The notes: generated by a model from the sequence alone, not told the origin. Shown: positions 45,461-54,525, numbered from the stretch's first letter. The stretch is DNA of 59,898 nt from Candidatus Jordarchaeia archaeon (GCA_029856435.1 JAHQXB010000155.1:1-59898); one strand, 5' to 3'. Numbers and translations are program-made.

Positions 45461-45513
45461 TTTATATATTTTACTAATTTTAATAATTATTAAAATTAAA
45501 AAAATTAGTAAAA
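45461..45513 (-). promoter_or_regulatory. TATA box and palindromic operator of the GbsR-like gene
   Basis: On the minus strand the AATATATAAA at 45461-45470 is about 32-40 bases before the ATG and is the probable TATA box. Upstream of it, 45476-45497 is a perfect 22-bp palindrome with TAATAATTATTA at its core. A wider 13-bp inverted repeat (45469-45481 and 45501-45513) overlaps both. This is a good candidate for the regulator's own binding site. Confidence 0.65.
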
Positions 45514-45639
45514 AATGTGCCTAAATTGAGGGGCGTAGAATACTAGTTAAAGTCGCCTGTACGCATCAGTTTCAAACTAAGAACCACCAAACAAGAACTT
45601 AAACAAAATGAATCAATAAAAATTCTAATAGTATAGTAT

Positions 45640-46199
45640 TATAGTATATATGCTCACCCTAGGTTTAATATTACCTCTGTAATGGCCGCTATTCTAACCC
45701 AGTATGATACATTCTACGTTGATCCCAGAAATTGTGGAGGCTCAGCTCAAATTCTGGCAGACGGGGTAATTGCTCACTACGGCTGTACATGACCAGCTCT
45801 AAACCAAATCTTAGGATACATATTACTAAATGAGTTTGGATACCTTATCCTCTCAGTTGCTCTCATATCCTTTCACCGCTCCGCTTGCCCGCTGGCTGAC
45901 ACTAAGAGATACTGTAGACGCTCCAAAATCAGTCCGGTATTACGCTCTCAGATGTGTACAAGCAATATGCTACGGTACGATGCCAACGTCAAAATTTGGG
46001 TGGATGCCCAACCCGGTTAGCATAATAAAGCTATGGGCCTCAGTGTGGCAGCTATATGCATTAAAAATCTTCTATGATTTTAACTGGAAAAAAGCAATGT
46101 TAGTTGGTCATAGTAGGTTTTCTGGGCGTATTATTTCTCCGGGAAGTAGCATCACTACCCTAGATCCTTGGAGTTATATGCTAAAATTCTTATGAACAA
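45640..46199 (+). pseudogene. Degenerate protein-coding-like stretch, unidentified
   Basis: One frame from about 45640 (ending at TGA 45790-45792) encodes a protein-like stretch including SVMAAILTQYDTFYVDPRN and ILADGVIAHYGC. It continues after the TGA through a readable stretch to a TAG near 46020. An overlapping frame (45830-46195) is open for 121 codons. I do not recognise either. The pattern suggests a decayed gene with stop codons, or a gene fragment, but chance frames cannot be excluded. It lies in the largest gap of the window (45514-46350). Confidence 0.3.
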
Positions 46200-46350
46200 G
46201 ACTTACAAATACTAATTATTTATGTAGAGAGGTGAAGATTTGTTCTGGGTTTTGAATGAATTCAGGGTTCATTCAGTTTGATAATAGATATATAAGAGAA
46301 GAGTTAAATTAATCTTAATTTAGTAGGCAAATTGCATGGAGGGATAAGAG

Positions 46351-47274
46351 TTGGAGTACGATAAGGAGTTGACTTCTGAAATAAAAAATTTCCTTCTTGA
46401 TCAGGGAGCTGACCTAGTGGGTATCGCCCCTATCTCCAGATTTGAAGAGTGCCCTAAGGAAACTCATCCTCAACATTATATGCCGGACGCAACATGTGTA
46501 ATATCCTTCGGAATGAAGATAATGGATGGCGTGTGCGATGTCTGGGGAGAGTATAATCAGCCTCACAAGAGTATTGCTCCATATCTGTTCTACGGCTATG
46601 GATTGTTAAACTTTGACATGTCTAGAATAGGGAATCTTGCTGCGAAACGGTTGTTAGAATTCAGGGGTTACAAGTCCCTCATGTTTCCCCCAACTTGGAT
46701 GATATCCCAGTATCGATTCATTGAAAGGGTTTTAGAGCCTTATGTTACCTTTTTGGCGGACTTTTCTCATCGCCACGCTGCTGTGGCCGCAGGGTTGGGA
46801 GAGTTTGGGTTTAATGGGTTAGTTTTGGTTCCAAAATTTGGTGCCCGTGTACGCTTTAACTCAATTATTACTAATGCTCCCCTAATGCCTGATCCCATGT
46901 ATGACGGCCCTAAACTTTGTCAGCCGGAAAAATGTGATTATAAGTGTGTTAAGGATTGTCCAACTGAGGCTTTAACCCTTGATGAAACCTTTACAGTGAG
47001 GATTGGTGATAAACAGTATGTGTATTCCAAGCCCAATAAGGTGAGGTGTATCATGGGCATATATGCTATGGTGAGAGGAACAGGGGCCCGGACGAGAAAA
47101 AGGTTACCGCCCCGGGAAAAGAAGGAGATTACTATTGAGGATTTTGTACAGGGACGCAAGGGTATTGGGGCATTTGACCAAATTTTTCTGGAGGATTGTC
47201 GGGGTATAATTTGTGGAGACTTCTGTGGAAAGTGTCTTCACGGATGCCCCGCACACAAATTCTATAAGGAATAA
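46351..47274 (+). CDS. QueG/reductive-dehalogenase-like [4Fe-4S] protein
   Basis: A 307-aa protein of the epoxyqueuosine reductase/reductive dehalogenase fold. The N-terminal half contains GADLVGIAPISRF and SHRHAAVAAGLGEFG. The C-terminal half has two Cys groups: CDYKCVKDCP, preceded by C in LCQPEK, and ICGDFCGKCLHGCP. These would bind two [4Fe-4S] clusters. QueG proteins use a cobamide for reduction; whether this one does is unclear. TTG 46351 is preceded by GGAGGG at eight bases. A true QueG would be longer, so a related reductase of unknown substrate is likely. Confidence 0.78.
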   Translation: MEYDKELTSEIKNFLLDQGADLVGIAPISRFEECPKETHPQHYMPDATCVISFGMKIMDGVCDVWGEYNQPHKSIAPYLFYGYGLLNFDMSRIGNLAAKRLLEFRGYKSLMFPPTWMISQYRFIERVLEPYVTFLADFSHRHAAVAAGLGEFGFNGLVLVPKFGARVRFNSIITNAPLMPDPMYDGPKLCQPEKCDYKCVKDCPTEALTLDETFTVRIGDKQYVYSKPNKVRCIMGIYAMVRGTGARTRKRLPPREKKEITIEDFVQGRKGIGAFDQIFLEDCRGIICGDFCGKCLHGCPAHKFYKE

Positions 47275-47361
47275 CTCCTCCATTGTTACCTTCTATTTCT
47301 TTATCGTTTCCCATTTAGTTGAATTATTATTTCCTGAGTTTTTGGGGATTGTGTTTTGTGT

Positions 47362-48849
47362 TTATGGTTTTAGGAAGCCTTTAATGTTGTCGCAAAGTGA
47401 TGCCCAAAAGGTGTGTTTTGTTATTGGTTGGCTGATTTTTTCAATGCGGTTTATTCTGTAGTATGCTGGGGGGTGTGGGTCGAATGCTAGCCATTCTAGT
47501 CTTCTGTATCTTCGGTAAAATGGTTCTCTTTTGTAGATGGGGAGTAGTTTTTTGTAGGCTATTTTTTTTAACCCGTTGGCAAATGCTTTGGGATTTCCAA
47601 TGTACTTTACTGCGTCTAGATCGCAGCGGGCTTCGAAGACTTTTCCTATGCTGACAACGAGTGCAAGGAAGGCTATGAGATAGAGAAGAAAGCCGGTATA
47701 ACCCAACACTGCTATGTAGGAGGCGAATATGTAGAAGCGGAGGAGAAATTCGAGAATGACTAATCCGAATAGTATTATGGGGTCATGGTTTTTCAGGTGG
47801 CTTAACTCGTGGCCTATGACACTTATTAGTTCTTCTTCTTCAAGTTGCTGCATTATGCCAGTGGTTATGATTATGGCTCCCAGTCTTGGTGAAGGCCCCA
47901 TAACTGCAGCATTAGCCACCTCAGTGTTTGCCACAACTATTTTGGGCATAGATAGTCTGAAAGCTTCAGCAGCTCTTTTAACAAGTTGCCAAACATTCAC
48001 CGTTTTTACCGATAGCCTTTCTGGTTGGCACTCAATGCCGTAGTCAACAAATATTTTCTCTGCCAGTTCGCACGTAAATTTTTTACGCGTTGAAACTATG
48101 TCCCTGTAAATTTTTTCTCTTATTTCGGGAATTTTGCCTGCGTTTGTTTTCAAAAATTGTTTGTATTCCCCCATAGTGAGACTATATTGTAGGAGAATAA
48201 CTTCTGGTCGGTCTTCGGTGATTACCCAGTCACCCCTCGCTGCTAACCTACCCGAAAAAAGGGCAAACAACAGAAGAACAATTCCCAAAAGTAATGGTCC
48301 ATAATCTTGGAACACAATGAGGAAGATGTAGCTTAGAAATATGAACATAAAAAATATTCCATACATGCTTCGGGAGAAAAAAATATCAACCCACTTATTA
48401 GCCTTAGATGATTCGGGAACCATCTTCTCTCCCTGCACATATGCAAAGTAGAGGGAAATATTGGCCATCTGTTCCTCAAAGACCTGAACCATTAGAAGTG
48501 TGTCTTCGTAGAGCTCATCTAAAAAGGCTTTAGGGATATCTGCGCTGCTGGGCCTCATACTTAACCTAATGGGAATACCCGCCTCAAGTGTGACCTCAAC
48601 ATAATTTCCTGTTTTAGGTATGTAAACCTTGTAGGTCAAATAGTTCCTATCCCCCTCAGTGTACAACTCAACCTCCCTAAAGTTTCGGTAACCCTTGTAA
48701 CGAGAGAGATAATACTTTTGCAAAAACTCTGGAAGGTAACCAACATTCGCCGGCACAAGCTCAGTATCGATAGTATATTCTATCACGCTCAGTAAGCCGC
48801 CACTTTCTGTCAAAACAATTCGCCTCAAAAGAAGACAAGTCCTCTCCAA
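47362..48849 (-). CDS. M48 family membrane metalloprotease
   Basis: A 495-aa zinc peptidase related to HtpX/Ste24. The active site HELSH is at 347-351, followed by Glu407 in EARCD as the third zinc ligand. Predicted membrane helices are at about 162-180, 183-200, 358-380 and 382-402, placing the catalytic domain between helix pairs. A long N-terminal soluble domain (residues 1-150) is not part of typical HtpX. The frame starts at TTG 48849 just after a TATA-like box at 48885-48895; starting at GTG 48787 (VIEYTIDTEL) would shorten it. Likely role: membrane-protein quality control. Confidence 0.88.
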   Translation of the reverse strand: MERTCLLLRRIVLTESGGLLSVIEYTIDTELVPANVGYLPEFLQKYYLSRYKGYRNFREVELYTEGDRNYLTYKVYIPKTGNYVEVTLEAGIPIRLSMRPSSADIPKAFLDELYEDTLLMVQVFEEQMANISLYFAYVQGEKMVPESSKANKWVDIFFSRSMYGIFFMFIFLSYIFLIVFQDYGPLLLGIVLLLFALFSGRLAARGDWVITEDRPEVILLQYSLTMGEYKQFLKTNAGKIPEIREKIYRDIVSTRKKFTCELAEKIFVDYGIECQPERLSVKTVNVWQLVKRAAEAFRLSMPKIVVANTEVANAAVMGPSPRLGAIIITTGIMQQLEEEELISVIGHELSHLKNHDPIILFGLVILEFLLRFYIFASYIAVLGYTGFLLYLIAFLALVVSIGKVFEARCDLDAVKYIGNPKAFANGLKKIAYKKLLPIYKREPFYRRYRRLEWLAFDPHPPAYYRINRIEKISQPITKHTFWASLCDNIKGFLKP

Positions 48850-48911
48850 AATAGTTAGTTCTTGTAATCTAAGAATAAGTATGAGTATATATTTCTTTCA
48901 CATTTACACTT

Positions 48912-48927
48912 CCCCACGAAGGTGGGG
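48912..48927. repeat. CCCCAC-GAAG-GTGGGG hairpin
   Basis: A 6-bp perfect stem with a GAAG loop upstream of the M48 gene. The following ATTATCCCGCC resembles the sort of hairpin found at the ends of IS200/IS605 elements. No transposase or tnpB fragment is near, so it may be an isolated relic or an unrelated RNA hairpin. Confidence 0.4.
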
Positions 48928-49135
48928 GATTATCCCGCCAACGACTTTGTAAACTTGAAAGAACACTCGATATGAAAAGCGAAAAAATTTGCTCAAAACA
49001 TTTCTATCAAAAAGTACCTATTTAGAACCATTCGAACTTTTAATTTATACCGGTAGAGCTTGCAACTGAGTAAAAAAATTTAATATAGAGTGATTTTTAA
49101 AGAATTAGCTTAAAATTATAAGGATATGGTTCTAA

Positions 49136-50182
49136 ATGATTAAAACCAAGTTAACCGAAATGCTGGGAATAAAATATCCCATAATACAGGCGGGAATGGG
49201 GCCCCATAACACTACAAATCTTGCAGCGGCCGTTGCAAGCGCGGGTGGACTGGGACTTATATCCAGTATCGGGATGGGTTATTTAGCCTTTATGGATAAG
49301 CCACTTTTTGGATTCACCGAAAAGACTCCTAGAGAACAGATGCTTCGCTCAATTGAAACTGTGAAAAACATGACCAAAAAAACAGGGGGCGTTTTTGGGA
49401 TAAATGTGCCCGTGGCAGTGGAGTTTCAATCCATTTCGAAAGAGTTGATAGAGGCGGGGCTTGAAGCCAGGGAAACTGATGAGGAAGTTAGAAGAAGAAT
49501 GAAGGTCGTAGTTACCTCTGCAGGGAATCCGGAACCCTTTGTGGAGAGTATAAAAGAATCTGGAGCTTACCATTTTCATGTATGTCCCTCTCCTTACCAT
49601 GCGAAAAAGGTCGAAGGATTTGGCACCGATGTGGTGATAGCCTCTGGCCATGAGGGAGGCGGCCATGTCGCCCATGAACCTGTACATACAATGGTTCTGC
49701 TTCCAGAAGTTGTAAGAACTGTTAAAATTCCAGTAGTTGCGGCGGGAGGTATTTGTGATGGGGCAACACTTGCGGCTGCCTTGGCTTTGGGTGCTGTGGG
49801 TGTTCAAATGGGTACGCGTTTTATTGCCACCAAGGAGAGTGATTTCCATCAACCCTATAAGAATTATGTCGTAAACACTAAGGATGTTAGAGATACTGTT
49901 TTGGCCAAGGGTCTTTTTGGAAAAATTAGGTACATGAAGAACCCGGCCGCAATAAGGCTTTGGAAGGCGGAACAAGAGGGCGCATCGGAAACAGAGCTTT
50001 TCAATCTCGAAATGGCGGGATTCGCAGCAATTGATAAAGGAGATATAGAAAACTCAGCTATGGCAGGGGGAGAAGTGGCTGGCAGAATTTCAGACATTCC
50101 CACAGTGAAGGAACTTATGGAACAAATTGTTAAGGAAGCAGAAGATATCATTAGAAACAGGTTACCAAAATTAATCGTCTAG
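49136..50182 (+). CDS. Nitronate monooxygenase-like FMN protein
   Basis: A 348-aa TIM-barrel flavoprotein of the nitronate monooxygenase/2-nitropropane dioxygenase family. Motifs are IQAGMGPHNTTNLAAAVASAGGLG, SGHEGGGHVAHE with the phosphate-binding Gly run, and VVAAGGICDGATLAAALALGAVGVQMGTRF for FMN. The start ATG has AAGGATAT upstream. Many archaeal members act on other substrates, including as flavin-linked enoyl reductases, so nitronate is not certain. It lies next to, but on the opposite strand from, the catabolic cluster. Confidence 0.88.
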   Translation: MIKTKLTEMLGIKYPIIQAGMGPHNTTNLAAAVASAGGLGLISSIGMGYLAFMDKPLFGFTEKTPREQMLRSIETVKNMTKKTGGVFGINVPVAVEFQSISKELIEAGLEARETDEEVRRRMKVVVTSAGNPEPFVESIKESGAYHFHVCPSPYHAKKVEGFGTDVVIASGHEGGGHVAHEPVHTMVLLPEVVRTVKIPVVAAGGICDGATLAAALALGAVGVQMGTRFIATKESDFHQPYKNYVVNTKDVRDTVLAKGLFGKIRYMKNPAAIRLWKAEQEGASETELFNLEMAGFAAIDKGDIENSAMAGGEVAGRISDIPTVKELMEQIVKEAEDIIRNRLPKLIV

Positions 50183-50360
50183 TCTCTCTATTTAATATGA
50201 GGAGAAAGTTTCGGATATAGCTTAAAGGGGTGTTTACCGCATCCTCTTTTTTGGGGTGTTAAAACTGCTTCTATTTTGGAATAAAGCTTGTTAACTTGAG
50301 AAACTTCCAACAGTTAACGTTAAAGAAAAACCATTAAATCCCTCATTCTTCAAAAACAAA

Positions 50361-50580
50361 CGTACACATATGTGCCGCGCAGCCGATTCCGGCCAGGCCC
50401 GGAATGCAGAGAAGTTCGAAAAAGCCCAAAGAGGACAGGGCCACAACCGGGAACATCTCCCCACCGAAAGCAGGAGAGAGATGTGCCTGCTTCAACCGTT
50501 GCCTGGGAGAAAGCCCCCATGAAACTTGGGAGAGGAAGACCCAAAGTTACGCAAGGTTAATGCTGGGTCAGAACAGCTAA
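50361..50580 (+). ncRNA. GC-rich structured element, possible truncated group II intron domain I
   Basis: A 220-base island far richer in G and C than its surroundings and with no plausible protein. Strong stems are ATTCCGG/CCGGAAT (50386-50405, loop CCAGGC), ACATCTC/GAGATGT (50453-50459 with 50478-50484) and GACCC/GGGTC (50538-50542 with 50565-50569). The CCAGGC loop is complementary to GCCTGG at 50501-50506, a possible pseudoknot. The pattern CGTACACATATG...CCGATTCCGG and ATGAAACTTGGGAG...GTTACGCAAGGTTAATGC recalls the 5' part of some bacterial and archaeal group II introns. No reverse transcriptase or domain V is seen, so it would be a remnant. The rest of 50183-50695 holds nothing recognisable. 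Confidence 0.4.
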
Positions 50581-50695
50581 CTTTATTCTTTATGTTTTTG
50601 TTTAAAATAGCACTTTTTGGCTTTTTTGGTAAAGGGATCTGCACTTAAAACAGGTATACCCCAATTGAGTGTGTTTGTAGAAAGTAAAAAAGAGT

Positions 50696-51550
50696 TTAAC
50701 TTTTTAAGTGTAGTATTTTTCTGGCCTCTTTGGGTGTTGCTATTTCTCTTCCTATGTCGTCTGCCATTCTTACGACTTTCTCTACGAATTGGGCATTGTT
50801 TTTCGCGAGTTCACCCTTTGAGATGTATATGCTGTCTTCCATACCCACGCGTACGTGACCTCCTAGTACTATGGTGACCGCGGCTATGGGAAATGCGTAT
50901 CTTCCCATTCCCGCCGCTTGCCAAGTGGAGTTTGGGGGGACGCTCTCCACTAGGTGTATTAGATTTTTGGGTGTGGGGAGAATGCATTGACCCGGAATTC
51001 CCATTACGAAGTTAAAGTGTAGGGGTTCCTTGAGTGCTCCAATTTCTTTTAGAAGCATGACGTTGTTTATGAAGCCCGTGTCGTAGATTTCGAGTTCAGG
51101 TTTTGTTCCGTTTTCAAGCATTGTTCGGGATATGTACTCTAACTCGGAATAGTTTTGTTTTAAGACGAAGTCTCTTATCCATTTTCGTTCTTCAAAATCG
51201 TATCTTCCTGTTAGTCCTGCACCCACGCTGAATGATGCCAATTCGGGCTTGAAGGTGGGTATTAATTCCAGTCTCTTCTCTAAAGGTATTGTTGCCGCAC
51301 CACCAGTGGAAACGCATATGATGGCGTCGCACTTCTGTCTTATTCCTTCAATTATTTTTCCGAAAATCTTTACATCGGTGGTGGGTCTATTTTGTTCGTC
51401 CCTGGCATGAACGTGTATAATTGAGGCGCCTGCTTCCCAGCATTCATAAGCCTGTTTAATTATTTCCTCTGGCTTCTCGGGAAGATTAGGGTTATCGGCT
51501 TTGGTGTGGAAGTTTCCAGTTAAGGCTACACATATTATTAGCTTCTCCAT
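50696..51550 (-). CDS. Beta-keto acid cleavage enzyme (BKACE/DUF849 family)
   Basis: A zinc-dependent enzyme that cleaves a beta-keto acid with acetyl-CoA, as in 3-keto-5-aminohexanoate cleavage of lysine fermentation. Zinc ligands are the two His in IIHVHARDE near residue 47 and Glu in GGHVRVGMED, and the Arg and Asp of the catalytic set are also present there. ATG 51550 (MEKLIICVALTG) is preferred; the frame extends to 51556. At about 284 aa it is typical. It is the last gene of the cluster, 17 bases after a crotonase. The substrate cannot be read from sequence. Confidence 0.9.
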   Translation of the reverse strand: MEKLIICVALTGNFHTKADNPNLPEKPEEIIKQAYECWEAGASIIHVHARDEQNRPTTDVKIFGKIIEGIRQKCDAIICVSTGGAATIPLEKRLELIPTFKPELASFSVGAGLTGRYDFEERKWIRDFVLKQNYSELEYISRTMLENGTKPELEIYDTGFINNVMLLKEIGALKEPLHFNFVMGIPGQCILPTPKNLIHLVESVPPNSTWQAAGMGRYAFPIAAVTIVLGGHVRVGMEDSIYISKGELAKNNAQFVEKVVRMADDIGREIATPKEARKILHLKS

Positions 51551-51573
51551 CTTCAACCGCCCATTTTTTTAGG

Positions 51574-52374
51574 CTATTTTGCTTTAAAGTCTGGTTTGCG
51601 CTTCTCTATAAAAGCTCTTATTCCTTCCTTTGCATCTTCGCTTTGCCTTAGGGGTTCCGCTAAGTACTGTTCCAAGAGGAGACCTTCTCTCAGGGGCATT
51701 TCCATACCTCGGAGAACCGCCTTCTTTATTGCCCTAACGGCTAGTGGACCCTTCTCACATATTTCTTGGGCGGTCTCCATTGCGGTGGGCATTAGTTTTG
51801 GTAGGGGCACGACTTTGTTGACAAGTCCCATTTGGAGCGCTTCTTGCGCGTTTATCCTTTTCGCCATCATCATCATTTCAAGGGCTCTGGCTACACCTAT
51901 TATCCTAGGTAATCTTTGTGTTCCACCGGCTCCAGGTATTATTCCTAATTGTGCCTCTGTTAGGCCGAAAACCGCGTTTTCTGAAGCTATTCTGATGTCG
52001 CAGGCGAGTGCTATCTCCATTCCACCAGCCAAACAATAACCATTTATTGCAGCAATTATGGGTTTCCATATCTCAAGGTTTCTTGTTATTCCTCCCAGTC
52101 CCGGTTCCTTTTCTGCTATTTCCAAACGTTCAGCTGAACTGAACTTGGAATAAAATTCTCCAATTTTTCTCACATCAGCCCCAGCACAGAAGGACTTGTC
52201 TCCTGCTCCAGTTATTATCGCCACCCAAAGATTTGGATCGTCTCTGAAATCTATCCACGCTTTGTTTAGCTCCATGATAGCATCTGGGTCTAATGCGTTT
52301 CGAACTTCAGGGCGATTTATGGTTATTATGGCTATCCTATCCTTCTTATCATAAATTATACTCATTTTAAACAC
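51574..52374 (-). CDS. Enoyl-CoA hydratase/crotonase 1
   Basis: A 266-aa crotonase. The oxyanion hole SFCAGADV and the two catalytic glutamates (GGMEIALACD and LTEAQLGIIPGAGG) are both present, so it should be an active hydratase. The C-terminus LIN-like REGIRAFIEKRKPDF is typical. The frame opens at GTG 52374, while ATG 52365 (MSIIYDKKDRIAII) is a likely alternative. It is nine bases downstream of the DUF35 gene. Confidence 0.92.
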   Translation of the reverse strand: MFKMSIIYDKKDRIAIITINRPEVRNALDPDAIMELNKAWIDFRDDPNLWVAIITGAGDKSFCAGADVRKIGEFYSKFSSAERLEIAEKEPGLGGITRNLEIWKPIIAAINGYCLAGGMEIALACDIRIASENAVFGLTEAQLGIIPGAGGTQRLPRIIGVARALEMMMMAKRINAQEALQMGLVNKVVPLPKLMPTAMETAQEICEKGPLAVRAIKKAVLRGMEMPLREGLLLEQYLAEPLRQSEDAKEGIRAFIEKRKPDFKAK

Positions 52375-52383
52375 ATCCCATCT

Positions 52384-52845
52384 TTAAATCGGCTTAAAAT
52401 AATCAATGTCCAGAATATTTCCCTCTCGCTGATTCTTGAAAACTGCTTGCACGCGCATACCGGGTTTAATCTTATCCAGATCCACCTCTCCAAGGATGTG
52501 AACCATATTGGTGCCTGCCCCATCAAGCTTAATAATGCCATAGGCCAACGGCGGCTTCTTGGGCAGGTTGGGGCTGGAGCGATAAGTAACAGTGTAGGCA
52601 ATCAAAGTGCCCTTGTCTCCAACCTCCACCCACTCATTGGTCTCCGCCATACACTTCCCACAATATCTACGTGGAGGCACCAGAACCTGGCCACATTTGG
52701 GACATTTAACTCCCATAATTCTCTTGTTATCCCTAAGCTCTATGAAAAACTTGTTAGCAATGCGCCCCACACTGTAGCTGAAGGGCAAAACAATCCTTGC
52801 AGGTAGTATGACAGCATCTTCCTTCTCACTCATTTTTAGTCTCAC
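52384..52845 (-). CDS. DUF35 OB-fold acyl-CoA-associated zinc protein A
   Basis: A 153-aa protein with an N-terminal rubredoxin-like zinc ribbon (CPKCGQVLVPPRRYCGKC) and a C-terminal OB-fold (GTLIAYTV, PLAYGIIKLDGAGTNM, IKPGMRVQAVF). DUF35 proteins accompany thiolase-fold enzymes as structural or channelling subunits. It overlaps the upstream DUF35 gene by four bases (GTG 52845; ATG 52833 is an alternative). It probably pairs with one of the two thiolase-fold proteins. Confidence 0.92.
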   Translation of the reverse strand: MRLKMSEKEDAVILPARIVLPFSYSVGRIANKFFIELRDNKRIMGVKCPKCGQVLVPPRRYCGKCMAETNEWVEVGDKGTLIAYTVTYRSSPNLPKKPPLAYGIIKLDGAGTNMVHILGEVDLDKIKPGMRVQAVFKNQREGNILDIDYFKPI

Positions 52846-53336
52846 TCCTCAATTGTTCTAAAATAAATAATGTCCGTGATGTTCCCCTCAAGTTCTTCTC
52901 TCCACACAGCTTGAACCCTCATTCCGATTCTCATCTTGCTTAAATCATTCTCTTCCAGAAAGTAGTTGATTGTGGTATCTGCGCCGTCCAGTTGAATAAG
53001 TGCCATCCCGTAGGGCACTGGCCTGGGCTTCCCAGTTCTAGGGTCTACGAATGGCTGATAAACTACAGTGTAGGCTCTAACCGTCCCCTTATCGCTAATT
53101 TCAGACCACCCATCTATCTTCTTATAACAATCGCCACAGATAAGTCGGGGAGGCAGATAAACCCGGCCGCAACTCGAACATTTGGCACCTAAAATCTTTC
53201 TCTCCTCTTTCCAAGCCCTATAAAATTTAGTATAGTAACTACCCCCAGACCAGCGGTACTCAAGATTCATATTTATGGAAACCCTAAGAAGATCCTTCTC
53301 TTCTTTTACTTCGTCCTTACCTTCACCCTTGGACAT
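52842..53336 (-). CDS. DUF35 OB-fold acyl-CoA-associated zinc protein B
   Basis: A 164-aa relative of the neighbouring DUF35 protein: zinc ribbon CSSCGRVYLPPRLICGDC and OB-fold segments GTVRAYTVVYQPF, PYGMALIQLDGADTTI and MRIGMRVQAVWREE. The N-terminal 30 residues are charged and extra. GGAGG precedes the ATG. The gene lies 12 bases downstream of a thiolase-fold gene. Two DUF35 genes beside two thiolase genes suggest two matched pairs or one four-part complex. Confidence 0.92.
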   Translation of the reverse strand: MSKGEGKDEVKEEKDLLRVSINMNLEYRWSGGSYYTKFYRAWKEERKILGAKCSSCGRVYLPPRLICGDCYKKIDGWSEISDKGTVRAYTVVYQPFVDPRTGKPRPVPYGMALIQLDGADTTINYFLEENDLSKMRIGMRVQAVWREELEGNITDIIYFRTIEE

Positions 53337-53348
53337 ATTTTTTGCCTC

Positions 53349-54506
53349 CTATAAATGGCTTGATAAAACCATCATATCACACCAAGTATACACACCGTAT
53401 CCATGAACTAGGACTGTTTCAACATCAGGCACTTGCCTCTTACCACCCTTTCCATGAATCTGCAACGCTCCCTCCGCAGCCCTGATAACTCCTGAAGCAC
53501 CCACAGGATTCGTGGATAGAACTCCCCCCGAGGGGTTCACTGGTAGCTCACCATCCATTGAGGTAACGCCCTCATCTACAAGTTTGCCGGCTTCCCCCTC
53601 CTTACAGAATCCCATAGCTTCATACCATGCCATCTCAGCATAAGAAACTGGCTCGTATATTTCCGCAACGTCAAATTGTTTCAGAGGGTTAGTTATGCCT
53701 AACTTCTTATAGATTATATTACAGCACGCGCGGATGGTTCTTATTGTGGCCAACCTGTTTATGTGATCCCCTAAATAGGGTGTGTCGTGTCTTGTAACCG
53801 CTGCTTTAACCCAAGCGGGGTTTTCACAAAGTTCTTTTGCCTTCTTCTCGGAAGCATAAATGATTGCGCAGGCACCGTCGGACTGCGGACACATATCAAA
53901 CAAATGAATGGGGTAAGCTATGTACCTTGAGTTCAAAACTTTTTCAACTGTTAAATCGGGAATGTGAAGATGGGCGTAGGGATTATTTAAAGCGTTCTTC
54001 CTGGCCTTAACAGCAACTTTGGCAGCTTGCTCCTGTGTAACTCCCCTAGAAGCCATATATTCTGTTATGGAGAGTGCAAAGTTTCCAGGCGCAGCGGAGG
54101 CCACTGGTCTATCCCAGAAGGGGTCGGCAAGAGCCATACCGGCAAATGTGTGACCATCAGAGTGTTTTTCGAATCCCACAACCATCACAATATCAAAGAG
54201 CCCCGATGCAGTAGTGTAATATCCAGCTATGGCCGCAGAGGAGCCTGAAGTGCCCCCAGTAGCAATCTTTAACTGGTGTTTCAGGTAGGCACCAGCCCCT
54301 TCTGCAACCCACATATCCGGAAGCGCTCTACCCTCAAATAGCTCCATATTATCTGTTATCACTGCATCTATATCCTTCATTTCTAATTGAACATCTTCTA
54401 GGGCTCTACTTGCAGCTTCGAATACCATTTCTGCCTGATTAGCATCATTCCTTTTACTTACATGCTTGGTTTGGCCAGTCCCAATAATGGCTACATTTCT
54501 CTTCAT
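53349..54506 (-). CDS. Thiolase-fold protein 1 (Cys-less, SCP-x/Ltp2-like)
   Basis: A 385-aa thiolase-superfamily protein of the SCP-x type (VAIIGTGQTKH, AGYYTTASGLFDIVMVVGFEKHSD, GELPVNPSGGVLSTNPVGASG). The nucleophilic Cys of thiolases is missing: the aligned position is Gly85 in ATGGTSGSS. The GHP His is Asn333, and the HEAF-type His is replaced by Tyr284 in EIYEPVSY. Ltp2 aldolases, which act with a DUF35 partner in steroid side-chain degradation, also lack the Cys and use Tyr. It could therefore be a retro-aldolase. AGGAGGTG precedes the ATG at nine bases. Confidence 0.88.
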   Translation of the reverse strand: MKRNVAIIGTGQTKHVSKRNDANQAEMVFEAASRALEDVQLEMKDIDAVITDNMELFEGRALPDMWVAEGAGAYLKHQLKIATGGTSGSSAAIAGYYTTASGLFDIVMVVGFEKHSDGHTFAGMALADPFWDRPVASAAPGNFALSITEYMASRGVTQEQAAKVAVKARKNALNNPYAHLHIPDLTVEKVLNSRYIAYPIHLFDMCPQSDGACAIIYASEKKAKELCENPAWVKAAVTRHDTPYLGDHINRLATIRTIRACCNIIYKKLGITNPLKQFDVAEIYEPVSYAEMAWYEAMGFCKEGEAGKLVDEGVTSMDGELPVNPSGGVLSTNPVGASGVIRAAEGALQIHGKGGKRQVPDVETVLVHGYGVYTWCDMMVLSSHL

Positions 54507-54525
54507 CTAAGGGACACCTCCTCAA

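Noticed and set aside
45830..46195. 121-codon frame in the large gap near 46 kb
   Set aside because: Not called as a gene because an overlapping frame is equally protein-like and neither matches a known family; treated as part of a degenerate region.
50380..50410. Possible SRP RNA helix 8 (CCAGGCCCGGAA)
   Set aside because: The match stops after 12 bases; the conserved GGGAGCA part and Alu domain are absent.
50372..50560. 62-codon basic frame and an opposite 64-codon frame in the GC-rich island
   Set aside because: Both are explained by high GC content and the hairpin structure; an RNA element is more likely than a protein.
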